Shown: piece after piece, positions 12,054 through 22,415 of the stretch
Layout: each line of letters begins with the position of its first letter
How positions within the stretch are numbered: position 1 is the first letter of the stretch
DNA from: Gigaspora margarita
Lineage: Eukaryota; Glomeromycota; Glomeromycetes; Diversisporales; Gigasporaceae
Assembly (NCBI GenBank): GCA_009809945.1
Contig: WTPW01001273.1
Location: forward strand, 1-64,000
DNA: 64,000 bases
Direction: 5' to 3'
Position numbers and translations under genes: made by a program
The notes under the pieces: generated by a model
Told to the model about the DNA's origin: nothing
Database searches by the model: none
Seen by the model: only the letters and a program-made list of their open reading frames with translations

Positions 12054-12498
12054 TTTGTTATGTATCTTGTTTAATTTGGTTTAGTTGTTGATGTAATATC
12101 TATGCTTGTTTGTTTATCAACGTTTTTCTTTGTGTTTGTTTTGCTAAGCCCAATCTGTTACGTGTTAACATGTTTTTTCCTGTTTTGGTTTGGGTTGTAT
12201 TGTTTTAGTAATCATGTGTATTTTTTGTTGTTAGATGTGATCTGCAGCTCGGGGTTTTGACGATTTTCCCAAAAATTCAAAAAATTTCTTCAAAAAAACT
12301 GTGACTCTAAAAAATTTTCTTATCCTGCTCCGATTTTGCTAAAGTGAATTAACAAACTCCAGATGGATTTAACTTTACTTTATTTTTGATTAGGAACTCT
12401 CCTGTCTTTTTTTAGTTCGTTTAGATGAATTTTCTGGCTTTACTTTATTGCTGAATATGGTGCGAGGATCAGTGAAAAGAGTTAATAATTTTATTTTG

Positions 12499-12513
12499 AT
12501 CATAGTTATTTTC
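12499..12513. repeat. LINE target-site duplication, 5' side
   Basis: ATCATAGTTATTTTC, identical to 2766-2780. Confidence 0.85.
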
Positions 12514-12826
12514 TGTTTGTATAAAAGAATCTAATCCAGAATCTAACATAACTTCGTCCTTATTTAAGTATAATCATTAATTATCGTTTTAAAACTTTAT
12601 TAACAAATTATTAATAATTTACTCCATATATTATAGAAGATTCATCTATATAAGAATCATAACCAGAAATATAATCTGGAAGATTATAAATGCTAGCATC
12701 CACTTGCTCATCAGGATCAGTTTGACTTGCATTGTCATTAATATAAAGATGACTTTGAGAAATGTGTCGAGATAATGAATTGAATTTTGAAAAATCATGA
12801 GGACAATAAGGACATTGCCAATGCAT
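12499..12826 (-). pseudogene. Plavaka/KDZ-like transposase, N-terminal exons with C2H2 finger
   Basis: ATG at 12826 starts MHWQCPYCPHDFSKFNSL.., a C-x2-C-x12-H-x4-H zinc finger (residues 5-26), followed by an acidic segment to SSIIYG. A 64-nt intron (12622-12559, GTAAAT..AAG) joins in phase 0 to DEVMLDSGLDSFIQTENNYD, which stops at the LINE insertion point. The frame then resumes at 2765 on the other side of the LINE. The N-terminal finger is characteristic of this transposase family in Rhizophagus. The purine-rich run upstream (12830-13100) is low complexity. Confidence 0.65.
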
Positions 12827-12829
12827 TTT

Positions 12830-13350
12830 GAAAAAAAATAAAGAAATAGAAAAGTAGAGAAAAAATGAAGAGAAAGAAAGTAAAGAAGTGAAAGAAAATA
12901 GAATAGAGAAAAGAAAGCAAATAAAAGAAAGAGAGAAAAAGCGAATATAAACAGTTAAAAAGCAAAAAAATGAAAGAGAATGAAAATACAAAAGCAAAAA
13001 AATAAAAGAAATGAAAGAAAATAAAGAAAAAAGCAAATAAAAGAATGAGAAAATGAAATAAAAGTGAATTGAATGAATAAAATAAAGAGGACAGAGAGAT
13101 CAAAAGATGAAATATGAATCTAAAAATAAGCGATATTAAGTGATATTAAACAAAATCAAGCAAAGGAAAAAGAGATAAAATGAGAAAATAAAAGGGTGCT
13201 AGGACACCAGAATCTAGACTGAATTCTGTTCCTTGAATTTAAAAGAGAAGGGTGAACGACAAATGATAAAAAGAAAAAAAAAGAATATTAAATTAAAGCA
13301 ATTATCAATTATAAAGAATCAAAGAAAGAAAGTCCATAAGAATGTCTAAA
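12830..13350. repeat. Purine-rich low-complexity tract
   Basis: GAAA/AAAG-rich DNA with hardly any pyrimidines on the plus strand. The long minus-strand frames here are Phe/Ser/Leu-only translations of low complexity and not genes. No other feature is seen up to the hairpin at 13533. Confidence 0.7.
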
Positions 13351-13532
13351 GGATAATATTTGGAGAATTTGCTTTGTATCTGTTTGTATCTATTTATATC
13401 AATTTATATTAATTTAAATCAATTTAACTTTATTTTTCAAATGAATTTCATACACGAGAAAATATTGTAAACAACTAGCATCATATTATGCATGACCTAA
13501 CATGTGCAATATTAAATGAGAGCTGCCAAAGA

Positions 13533-13661
13533 AAAACCCAAGCCATCAGGCTTTCAATTATCTTTTGTAACAGACATAATCGATTCAATTTATTACCTAA
13601 TAAATTAAATCGATTATGTCCATTACAAAATATAATTGAAAGCCTGATGACTCAGGTTTTC
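13533..13661. mobile_element. Hairpin MITE, copy A (CATCAGGCTTTCAATTATA family)
   Basis: Left arm AAAACCCAAGCCATCAGGCT.. pairs with right arm ..AGCCTGATGACTCAGGTTTT over about 60 bp, with an AATCGATT-rich centre. A second copy lies at 20571-20696. No coding capacity. Confidence 0.75.
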
Positions 13662-13996
13662 TTATTAAACTCAGCCACACAATAAATTTCATTACAAGTA
13701 TAATGATCAAAACAACAAATAAGTATCTTTTAAATTTTTTTTCTTTAGTTACATTTTCATCATTCAAATTTTTTTTGATCAGTACATTTTTCATTATTAC
13801 GTTTCATTATTTTTTATTTTTTTTCCTGCTTACAATGAGATAAGTATCTTTTCTTTTTCTTCTGGTACGTTTTTCATCATTACATTTTAATTTTTTTCTC
13901 CTGCTTATGAAAGCCTTTACAATTATTTAAATACAATGAATTTCTAGCATTTGAAGGTAAAGACATTTTTGAAATACTTTTTTGTAATTTTGGAAC

Positions 13997-15914
13997 AATG
14001 AAAAACACAAAAAACTTACCTTTCACTACTCCTAATACTCCAAATAATAATGAACCACCTTAAACTGTTCGCTCTCAATTAGTTTCTAACCCTAAACAAC
14101 GATTTCTAAATGTTCATTCTCAATCAATTTCTTATAATGCCTCTGATCCCAACAAACACCTCATACTTTTCATTTTCAACTGTCTCAATCAGTTTCTAAT
14201 ATACTATATAATTTTGATTATTCTCAACAAACATCTACTAATGCTAACCCTCAAAAACAACCTTATAATACTTATTGTGATGATTATGATTCATCATCGG
14301 AAAGTATTTTAAGCGTACAAAGCATTTTCTCCAAAATGAGTGGAAGAAGCTGCCAACAACAAACATCTCAACAACACTCTTACCAATCCTCTCATCAACA
14401 ATCTCATCAACAATCTCATCAACCTTCTCATCAACTTTCTCAAGTACTCCCACCTTCTCGCTATGAATCCCAGGATAATGATGGAAATCATTCCTCATGC
14501 AGTGTTCACCTGATACAGAACATCGAGAAAGATCCCATGAAAGATCAACCAATCAAGGAAGATTACATGAAAAATCAACCAATCAAGATGACCATGTACC
14601 AGTAAAATTTCAATACATGATATATAAGCCTTTTGTTTTTTTTTGTTTTTCTTCGAATAGAAACTTTTTTTTTTATTAATGAGAACTTCTTTTTTTTTTT
14701 TAATAAAACAAAAAAAAATAAGACTGTCACTACCACTGCTACTGCCAAGAGTTTGGAAGGCTCTACACCCAAAATCATCAGCTGTACCTATTACTCAAAT
14801 GGCTCAACGAAGATGTTTGAGAAATAAAAACTGAACTAAAGAGAAAAAGAGATAAGCAAGAGAATAAACTCTCCCTCAAGTAATAGATGTAAGTGAATTT
14901 CTTTCAAAATATTTTTTTTATATCGAATATATTCGTTGTAAATGTTTTTTGGTTTTTTTATTTTTAAAGGGATATATACTGGCATTGTAAAATGTTTATT
15001 TCTGTACCATGTTTACCCGAACCAGAGTGTCCTGAAGGAGGCATTGAAGAGTTACCTTGAGGAGAAACTTCCTGATTTTATGCAAAGTATGAGTTCGAAT
15101 CAGTTTACAAACTGTTTTAACAGTGAATGGTGTATTGGGTATGTTATTAATCAATAATATATATATATATTTAATCTTGTTATTTTATTGATCACTAATG
15201 ATAACAATTAATATCATTGTCATCTTTTCATTATGATATTATTAATTACTATTTTAATCATTCTAACTTAATAAATTTGTGATAATAGCTTCTCCAAAAA
15301 ATAAAGAATAATTGAGGTGCAGTGTTGCAGAGCATTAGGTTAGCAATCTGGAAAGTTTTTGGCTCAGAACAGTTGCCCTCTTTGAAAAGCAACGCCAAGG
15401 CCCCTATAATTGTAAAATAGAAAGAAAATCCAAAAATAGGCGAGTGTTATCACTTATTGTTTAGAACAAATAGTGAAAATGTGTTTTGGATCTCTGTAAT
15501 AGCAAGGGCTGCATTTTCAGAAATTACGGTTTTCACCCTAACAAGTGAACATTGTGCTTTTTCACTTGCAGTATGCGACATATTTTTAAATCTGAAATCC
15601 AAGAGTATTATATGTGACGAGAAAAATATGAAACATCATATAGAGAAGTATTTTGTATATATTTGCTATTTTCTTTATTTCTTTATTGTATAATATTTTA
15701 AACATTACTAATGTTTTAATAAATATAGAATAATTTTAATAATGGTGGTCCATTATATAATTCATCTGAAACAATTATGAATAATGAATCAGAGGTTCAG
15801 CACCCCTCTGATTCATGGCAAAATACTCCTGAATCAGAATCTAGAGTATCTTCTCAGGGTCTTTCACAAGAAGAAATGGATAATTTGTTTGGGCTTGATA
15901 ATTATAATGCTTAG
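13997..15914 (+). pseudogene. Decayed multi-exon gene of unknown function
   Basis: Plus-strand fragments look like one broken gene. An N-terminal Asn/Pro-rich start (MKNTKNLPFTTPNTPNN) is followed by a Gln/Ser/His-rich stretch with tandem SHQQ repeats (14340-14460). YPNQSVLKEALKSYLEEKLPDFM (15005-15085) ends at a good donor (GG|GTATGT, 15139). Next come ENVFWISVIARAAFSEI (15470-15530) and an acidic tail ending EEMDNLFGLDNYNA with TAG at 15914. A stop after PNNNEPP and a frameshift near 14150 break the first part. I do not recognise the family; some Rhizophagus hypothetical proteins share the helical YPxQxxxKEAL block. Exon joins are not all in phase. Confidence 0.35.
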
Positions 15915-16618
15915 TTTAGTTTTAATTAGTTATATTCATTGTATGTAATTTAGCGATATGTATTTCTTTTAATCAATAAAATTCAAATTGCATTTGTCTG
16001 CATTATAAAAAGTAATATTTGATATTAATATTAATTTACTAAATATATAATAAATATAAAGTATAATAGTATTGATATTGGTACAATTAGAAAAAATTGA
16101 TTATAATTATTATTCGTTATTAAATGATACTAATCATAATTTTTTAATCTGATATCTATCGATTATTACCGATTACTATCTTAATCAATAGTCCTTGTTA
16201 CAGGGGATTTAAATTAATTACTATCCAATAACCGATAAAAATCGATTGTAATCCCTGTGCAAATTTTGGTGATGCTAATATTTAGTTATTCTAATTTGTT
16301 TTTGTATAAGACTGAATGCCTCAGAAATTATTTTATCTGATACTCTGTTTTTACTATAGCTATAAGAACATTTTATAGGCTAACTTTCATATAATTAATT
16401 TATTTTTGCAGATCTACTTATAAATTTATATAATAATTAACCAATTAAAAATTAATAATTTTTAAATTTTATTGTTTAATATAATAGATTCTAATGAAAT
16501 CAGATTATAATAAAATTTGTTCCTATATTATGACTAATTTTTAAATTTTATTTGAAACATTTATGTTAATTTTTTTTATAGTTAAGTTAATAGTTAAAGA
16601 ACATATTTACATTTAATG
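15915..16618. other. AT-rich intergenic DNA
   Basis: No gene, RNA or clear repeat seen. Short ATCGATT / TAATCGAT runs at 16150-16250 form weak imperfect palindromes. Confidence 0.5.
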
Positions 16619-17935
16619 GCTTAGAATGTAGTTATTTATAAATCAAATGAGATAACTCACCCAATTTTATATGTAAATGTATGCAAAAAATTATTTAAAT
16701 AGAATTTAATTAAAAGGGAACATATATTTTAAATATATATTCTTTGGCATTTAATACTCTTTTGTTTAAAGTTTTTGTTTTTAATTTTAAGCAAGGATAA
16801 AAAGTTCCACTAAATTTGATCAATTCTTTATGTGTTCTTTAAATCAAATAAGTGACTCATCTATATAATATAATAGTTAGAAAAATATAAAAGATGCTAT
16901 TAAGTAAAGGCTTACTATGTTCTAATTGAAAGTTAAAGAGAAGGTTTTTCTGATTCTAATAGTAGTTAAATAATCAAAATTGGCTTAGCGTAACCAAATG
17001 TACTTGGGATCAAAGAAGAGAACTTAAGGATTTGCAAATTTACTATTACATAAAGTATTATAAATTATAATACTTTGTATAATAGTAAATTTGCAAATCC
17101 TTATATTCTCTTCTTTGATTCCAAGTATTGGGTTCTACCAAGCCAGAACCTACCTAATAGCATCATTTATATTTTAAAAATTATTTTAACCAATTATATA
17201 ATTATATAGAGTGAGTTACTGATTTGATTTAAAGAATATAATAAATAATTGATCAACTTTAGCAGAAGGTTTTTAGCCCTCCTGCTTAAAATTAAAAACT
17301 AAAACTTTAAACAGAAGAATAATAAATATACAAGAATAATATTTAAAATTTAATGAGATTTTATATACATACTTTTAAATTGGGTTCTGCAATTTGATTT
17401 GATTTGATTAAATATTTGAAATATTTGATAATTTATATCAAATCAAGACTTATTTGATTTGATCAAATTCAAATATACTTGATATTTGATTTGATTTGAG
17501 TTTGAGGAACCCTACTTTTAAATAAATTCAATTAATAGGTTATATAATTTAACACATATGTGTTGTAATGCACTATCTAATTAACAAATTATATCATAAG
17601 ATTAAATATATGTGAAATTAAAAAAAATAAAATTAGTTTTTAAAAAATTGTTTGTAATTTATAATTCTGCTTATAAAACTTTTCTTCATACTCTAATAAA
17701 AAATTTTTTGCAAAATTTTACTATAAAATTCCTCTTGCTACCTATATACTATTCTAACTTTTACTCTAATTCTAACTAACAAATAATGGGTTATTTTTGT
17801 TATTTTGATTTTACATTACATCAAATTATATAAGGTATAATATAGTACAAAAAATAAATCTAATATAAATAATTTTTTTGTATAAATTTACATATGAAAT
17901 TGGGTGAGTCAACTTGTTTGATTTACATTCTGAGC
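16619..17935. mobile_element. 1.3-kb foldback (long palindrome) element
   Basis: The left arm (16619-17060) recurs as its reverse complement in the right arm (17070-17935), centred near 17066. The outer ends are GCTTAGAATGTA and TACATTCTGAGC; the inner stem around GGATTTGCAAATTTACTATT is nearly perfect. The right arm is longer, partly because of a 135-bp nested element (17380-17514). No coding capacity. Related sequence occurs at 29110-31125 and, more diverged, at 18840-19320. Confidence 0.8.
17372..17522. mobile_element. 135-bp hAT-like MITE (17380-17514)
   Basis: Ends TTGGGTTC .. GGAACCCTA, body rich in TTTGATTTGA. It is flanked by CTTTTAAA at 17372-17379 and 17515-17522, an 8-bp duplication as made by hAT transposases. 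Inserted in the right arm of the foldback element. Confidence 0.7.
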
Positions 17936-17992
17936 TCTCTATAATTACCAAGTTTGTTGCACCCTATTTTGATAATTGTATATAGGTGTGAC

Positions 17993-18366
17993 TATAAATA
18001 AAATACTTTGTTTGATAGTAAATAACTTTTGAACTAGTTGCCCAATTTGGATAAAATAACTACTAAAGTGTTTTACTCAATGAGACGATACTAAAGAGTT
18101 CAAACCCATCCAAGTCTAATTATAAATGCTAAGATTATTAAGTATTTTTTACTCAGTATTTAAATTTAATCAATTTTTAAACATATAAAGTGATGCAAAT
18201 CCTTAATGATCTTAGGAGCATGTGATTGGACTTTAATAATTTTGGTCTTATTAGAATCATCTCATTGAGATTAATATTTTGGTAGTTGTTTCATCCAAAT
18301 TGAACACTGCATCAAAAGTTATTTGCTATTCAACTTTTAGGAATTATAAATAGAATATTTTAAATA
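17993..18366. mobile_element. ~370-bp inverted-repeat element
   Basis: The left arm (17993-18085: AAATAACTTTTGAAC.. CAATTTGGATAAAATAACTA .. CTCAATGAGACGAT) matches the reverse complement of 18255-18366 (AAATAACTTTTGATG .. CAATTTGGATGAAACAACTA .. CTCAATGAGATGAT). Non-coding. Confidence 0.65.
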
Positions 18367-18839
18367 ACATAAATATGAAAATTGCCAATCTGATTTTATA
18401 ATCCATATTTAGTAAAAATTGGTAACTATAATGAGAGTTTATTATTAATAAAATTAATAAAAAAATCAAAATTTTTGGTGATAGTGATTGTAAGTTATTT
18501 GTGATTATAATGAGATTTTTTACTATATTTAAGTCAGTTGTATAATATTGGGTGCTTATATAGAGGTGTAACTATATGGGTGTGATTATAAAGAGGTCAA
18601 ACTGTATAAGTAATTGCACTTATTTGAACATGTCACTTGGCTATTAGTGTTTAGGATTAGAGTTATTAGAAAAAGAGTATAGGCAACTTTTAGTAGTGAT
18701 TATATTTTTAAATTAAGACTTCAAAATTTTACAATGATCTAATTTTTTATGATCTGCAATATTTAATACTACAATAAAAAACTTTGTATAAAGAAGTTTA
18801 TAAATCTTACAAACCAATAAATACATGAAATGAAATTAT

Positions 18840-19320
18840 CACATATGTATTAATGGTAAAGAGTACATAGATTATTTTTATATGATACTAATAAAACTTT
18901 TTTAAATTATGACTAATTTCTATTAAAATTTTACATAATATAAATAAAACAAGTTATTTATTAAGGTAAAATTTTGAACAATTATTATATTTTAAAAAAT
19001 ATACTTATATATATTACAAAGTTTTTTGATTGACCCAAAATTTATGGATTGCACAAAATTGTTTATTCTGATTAGTCTATTTACATAAATTTATAAGTTA
19101 GTTTTACTAATAAATTTTTTTAATACTCAATCTTTAAAAATTTATATCTCATTGAGTTTTTAATCAACTTAAATGATTTTACTATCATTAGAATTAGAAA
19201 AACCTGTTCTACAAACTTTTCTTAACATTTATATTTACTAAATATAATATTTATAAAAATAAATATAAAAAAATTTACTATTAAGGTAATATAATTTTAA
19301 AATAGTACCCTCTACCCTTA
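18840..19320. repeat. Diverged relative of the foldback family
   Basis: Shares ordered blocks with 29310-29640: ACCAAAATTTAT, a TTATTTATT..GTAAAATTTT block, a long TTTTAAAAAAATATACTT block, and AGAATYAGAAAA..TTCTACAAACTT. Boundaries are not resolved. No gene seen between 18370 and 19740. Confidence 0.45.
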
Positions 19321-19740
19321 AAGAATAGATATATATACCTAAAGTTGGGTAAATGTAATATTTTATTATTAATAAAACATAAACGTATTAAATAATCAAT
19401 GATACAGTATATAAATCAAAACTTTAATTTATGGTTTACAACTCACCCAAACAACTAAATTTAAACATTGAACCTGAATCTTCCACTGCTAAAGGGCTTG
19501 GACCTTTCAAAATGAATAATAATAGTAAAAAATTTATTTAAATCTTATAAAGCAATGTAGTTTTAAATATAATATTCTCAGTTACCCCATTGTATAGTAC
19601 AATTTCACAAGTCCAATAAATTCTTTTGTATAGTGAATATTAGTGTTTGTTCAAAGCTAGAAATAGTTTTTTAGTAATTCTTTATTAGTGAAACATTCAG
19701 TTCTAAAAAAGCACTTTAAAACATATAAATAAGAATTTGG

Positions 19741-20055
19741 GTCAAAGACCTGACAAATAAAATCCCAACGGGTCATATTCCTAACAAAAAAATCCTGACA
19801 ATCAAAAATCCTAACAATCAAAAATATTGACAAACAAAAAAAGGGTTCTTGAACAATTTTATATAAAATTACCTAAATTAACCCTAATCTAGATGCTTAC
19901 TCTAACTCTAACTCTAACATAAGCACTCACCTTAACCCTAACCTAACTTAAATAAGCTTAATAATTTTTTGTTTTCAGGGCTGTCAGGATTTTTACTGTC
20001 AAAATTTTTTGTTAGAATTATGACCTGTTGGGATTCTGTTTGTCAGGATTTTGAC
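19741..20055. mobile_element. 315-bp MITE
   Basis: Ends GTCAAAGACCTGACA .. TGTCAGGATTTTGAC, with about 70-bp inverted repeats containing AATCCCAACGGGTCATAT and, on the other side, its complement. The centre holds CCCTAA-like runs (19880-19950), which are internal sequence and not a telomere. Confidence 0.7.
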
Positions 20056-20266
20056 TGCACTCTAAATAAGTTACCCAAGCAATTGATTTATATCAGCCAA
20101 TCAAACAAATGTCTGACCATGAGAATACAACTATTTCTACTATCTAATTTGAAAATCACGCTTTTTAACCAATCAGTGTCCTTATGTCAAATTTACATGA
20201 TAATTAACAGACTTTTTTTTAACATTGAAGTCATATAAACAATGATGATCATTTCCATGTAGAATG

Positions 20267-21472
20267 CTTGAAATTAGTGTTCCGCACAGTCCGGTTCGAT
20301 CTGGGTTTTATGCAAACCCAGACTCGACTCAATTTTTTGGTTTGAGACTTGTCCTAAACCTGGAATCATGCTATCATGACCCAGAATCGAACTGGTAGAA
20401 CCAGTACCCAGATATAGATATCGTGCGTCAATTGCACTAAATAAATTCGATTTTGAGATGGTTTATTATTTATGTGACTGATTGAATGTGTATAATGAAC
20501 ATAATAATAAAAACCATTTTTTTTGTGTATATTGTGTTAAATTAAACAATTATTGAAAGTATTCATATGAAGAAAACATGTCATCAGGATTTCAATTATA
20601 TTTTGTACTGGATACAATCTATTTAATTTATTAGGGATTGTGTCCAGTACAATATATAATTTAAAGCCTGATGACAGGTCTTTTCTTTACAGCACTCATA
20701 TATTTTTACACAAGCTTTTTACATCAAGATGTCAAAAAATCTGGCATCAAATAAGTCTTTATTTTTTCTTTTTATCCCATGAATGCTATACCACGTATTC
20801 TACATTCATTGTTGATTAAAAACCCAAAATTACTGAATTAGATCATATCCGCCAAAAAAGCAACTCTAAAGTAAAATGTTAGAATTCTGTAATATGAGTA
20901 CTGTACTGCAAAGCGAAAAACCATGAATTTAATGCTTCGAGGATTATGGACTACTGGCCCTTAAAATTCTGATGTGATAATATAAAAAAAAAATAAGGGC
21001 ATTTCAATTACATATTCACTAAAGCTTGTGCATCTCGAGCTCAAATTTCAAACTGACGCAGTTTAGTTAAGTCCATACCCATTTTAATTTCATACACGAT
21101 ACTTATGTTCAAATTAAAAGGTACTTACGATAGTAATGATTAGACTCGGTCAACTCGTAGCTCAAAAAAAAAAAACCCCCACAAATTTGACTTCTATACG
21201 ATAGTAAACGCTATTAATTAAACACTCACCAGTTAAATTAATGATGAATCATAGCTTAAAAGTTTAAAATTATTTAAATACATCAGTTACATGAATAATG
21301 TCAAAAACCAGGTGATTAAATATATGCGGGTCCATGCGGGTCGTACCGGGTACCCGCTATCTTTGACCCGGAATCGGTCGGTTCTGAAAATCGTGGCTCG
21401 AACCGGACCCGACGTGTCGGTTCCGGTTCGAGTCCGGGTTTCAGTTCGAGTCTGCGGAACACTACTTGAAAT
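20267..21472. mobile_element. 1.19-kb hAT-type element (20275-21464)
   Basis: Termini TAGTGTTCCGCA .. TGCGGAACACTA, with GC-rich subterminal repeats of TTCGAACC/GGTTCGA type. It is flanked by a perfect 8-bp duplication CTTGAAAT (20267-20274 and 21465-21472). No transposase frame, so non-autonomous. It contains a nested hairpin MITE at 20571-20696. The 8-bp duplication and terminal TAGNG form match hAT elements. Confidence 0.82.
20571..20696. mobile_element. Hairpin MITE, copy B
   Basis: AGAAAACATGTCATCAGGAT .. GCCTGATGACAGGTCTTTTC with a TACTGGATACAATC / GATTGTGTCCAGTA inner stem. Same family as 13533-13661; nested in the hAT element. Confidence 0.75.
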
Positions 21473-21837
21473 GCAAACTATGATTTCTCCTTCGCCAGAA
21501 ACTAAACCAGGATTAAAACATCACGACCTGATTTTCTCGATATTTAAATAAAATCAAATGATATCAGGGTTAGGGTTTGTTATGAATAGAGAAGGTGTTC
21601 TATATATTGCAAAATCGAATTTCCGATACTTTTACTTAGTAGTTAAGATAACCGTTTTTTATATCTTTGTGTTTTTGTCATTGTCGTCGCATAGATATCC
21701 GGTATTATGTACGTACTGTACGTAAAATAAGTCGAAAAGCATTGTGTTACACGACACATTTTATGTTTGGATTATGCCGGCAGATAACTCTGTCCGGTGG
21801 TGATTTATTTATTGAAAGTTTAGCAAAATACATAATT

Positions 21838-22262
21838 GAAAAGCGAGTAATTGGCAGCGTTGGCCAGAACGGCAATGACATCACGCAAAAACAGCCATCG
21901 TGATTGACACTGGGAGTCACCGTGGAAGTAGCCGGTGGATTTCCGCTTGCTACAGCAAACCGGCTGTGAGCGAAATGAATGATGGAATCACGTCTTCTTC
22001 TGCCTGGAGTAGGTGGGTTGGTCGTGCAAGATCGGGATTTCCTATCGACTCTGCTTATTTATTTGTTTGTTTGTTTCTTTTTCCATTGCGGAGCCATCTT
22101 TGTCCGATCAATTGCGCCCGATACGTATCAATAGCTGTGTTTGCATTTGAATTACCCACGCTGCCGAATTTCACATGTCTTGGCTGTGTTGCGCGAATGT
22201 GGCGGTCGGAGGTGTCATGCGGTTGCTTCTGTTTTCGATCACGTGATTATCATCACTTCGCA
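21838..22262 (+). repeat. Duplicated 5' flank of Sel1-kinase copy 1
   Basis: Alignable by eye to 52745-53180: GGCCAGAACGG / GGTCAGAACGG, CACTGGGAGTC in both, the AATGATGGAAT..CGTcT block and a TCACGTGAT E-box-like site. A TATATAG lies at 22289-22295, about 120 bp upstream of the start. This is the least AT-rich stretch near the gene and probably its upstream regulatory region. Confidence 0.55.
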
Positions 22263-22415
22263 GCATCCTTGATGTGATACAAAATTCTTATATAGCAGCA
22301 TACATTTACACATGCATTTAAATGATTTAAACAAAGTTAAATCAGATTTCCGTTCTTATCCATAAACAAAAAGTAAAATAAAAAAGATTTATAATAAGAT
22401 ATTTCAACACAAAAA

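Larger units (their letters stand above)
2781..12498 (-). mobile_element. LINE retrotransposon, decayed, with nested insertions
   Basis: A complete non-LTR element lies in minus orientation: 5' leader 12498-12054, ORF1 12053-10697, ORF2 about 10480-3659, 3' UTR down to a short poly(A) (T7 at 2781-2787 on the plus strand). ATCATAGTTATTTTC occurs at 2766-2780 and at 12499-12513, a perfect 15-bp target-site duplication. Removing the insert and one duplication restores the Plavaka-like reading frame (IQTENNYDENSMTYE). Nested within it are a solo LTR (8301-8999), a roughly 0.9-kb insertion (about 9470-10390) and a MITE (2965-3306). Stops, frameshifts and a mutated RT active site show that it is dead. 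Confidence 0.85.

Noticed and set aside
12795..13103. Phe/Leu/Ser-rich 'membrane protein' frames
   Set aside because: Translation of a purine-rich low-complexity tract; no start or conserved motif.
15325..15410. tRNA-like segment (GAGCATTAGGTTAGCAATCT..)
   Set aside because: Hints of a B-box but no cloverleaf with a 7-bp acceptor stem could be drawn; lies in a probable intron.
19870..19955. CCCTAA-like runs suggesting a telomere (also near 31875 and 45430)
   Set aside because: Short, irregular and internal to MITEs; not a TTAGGG tandem array.
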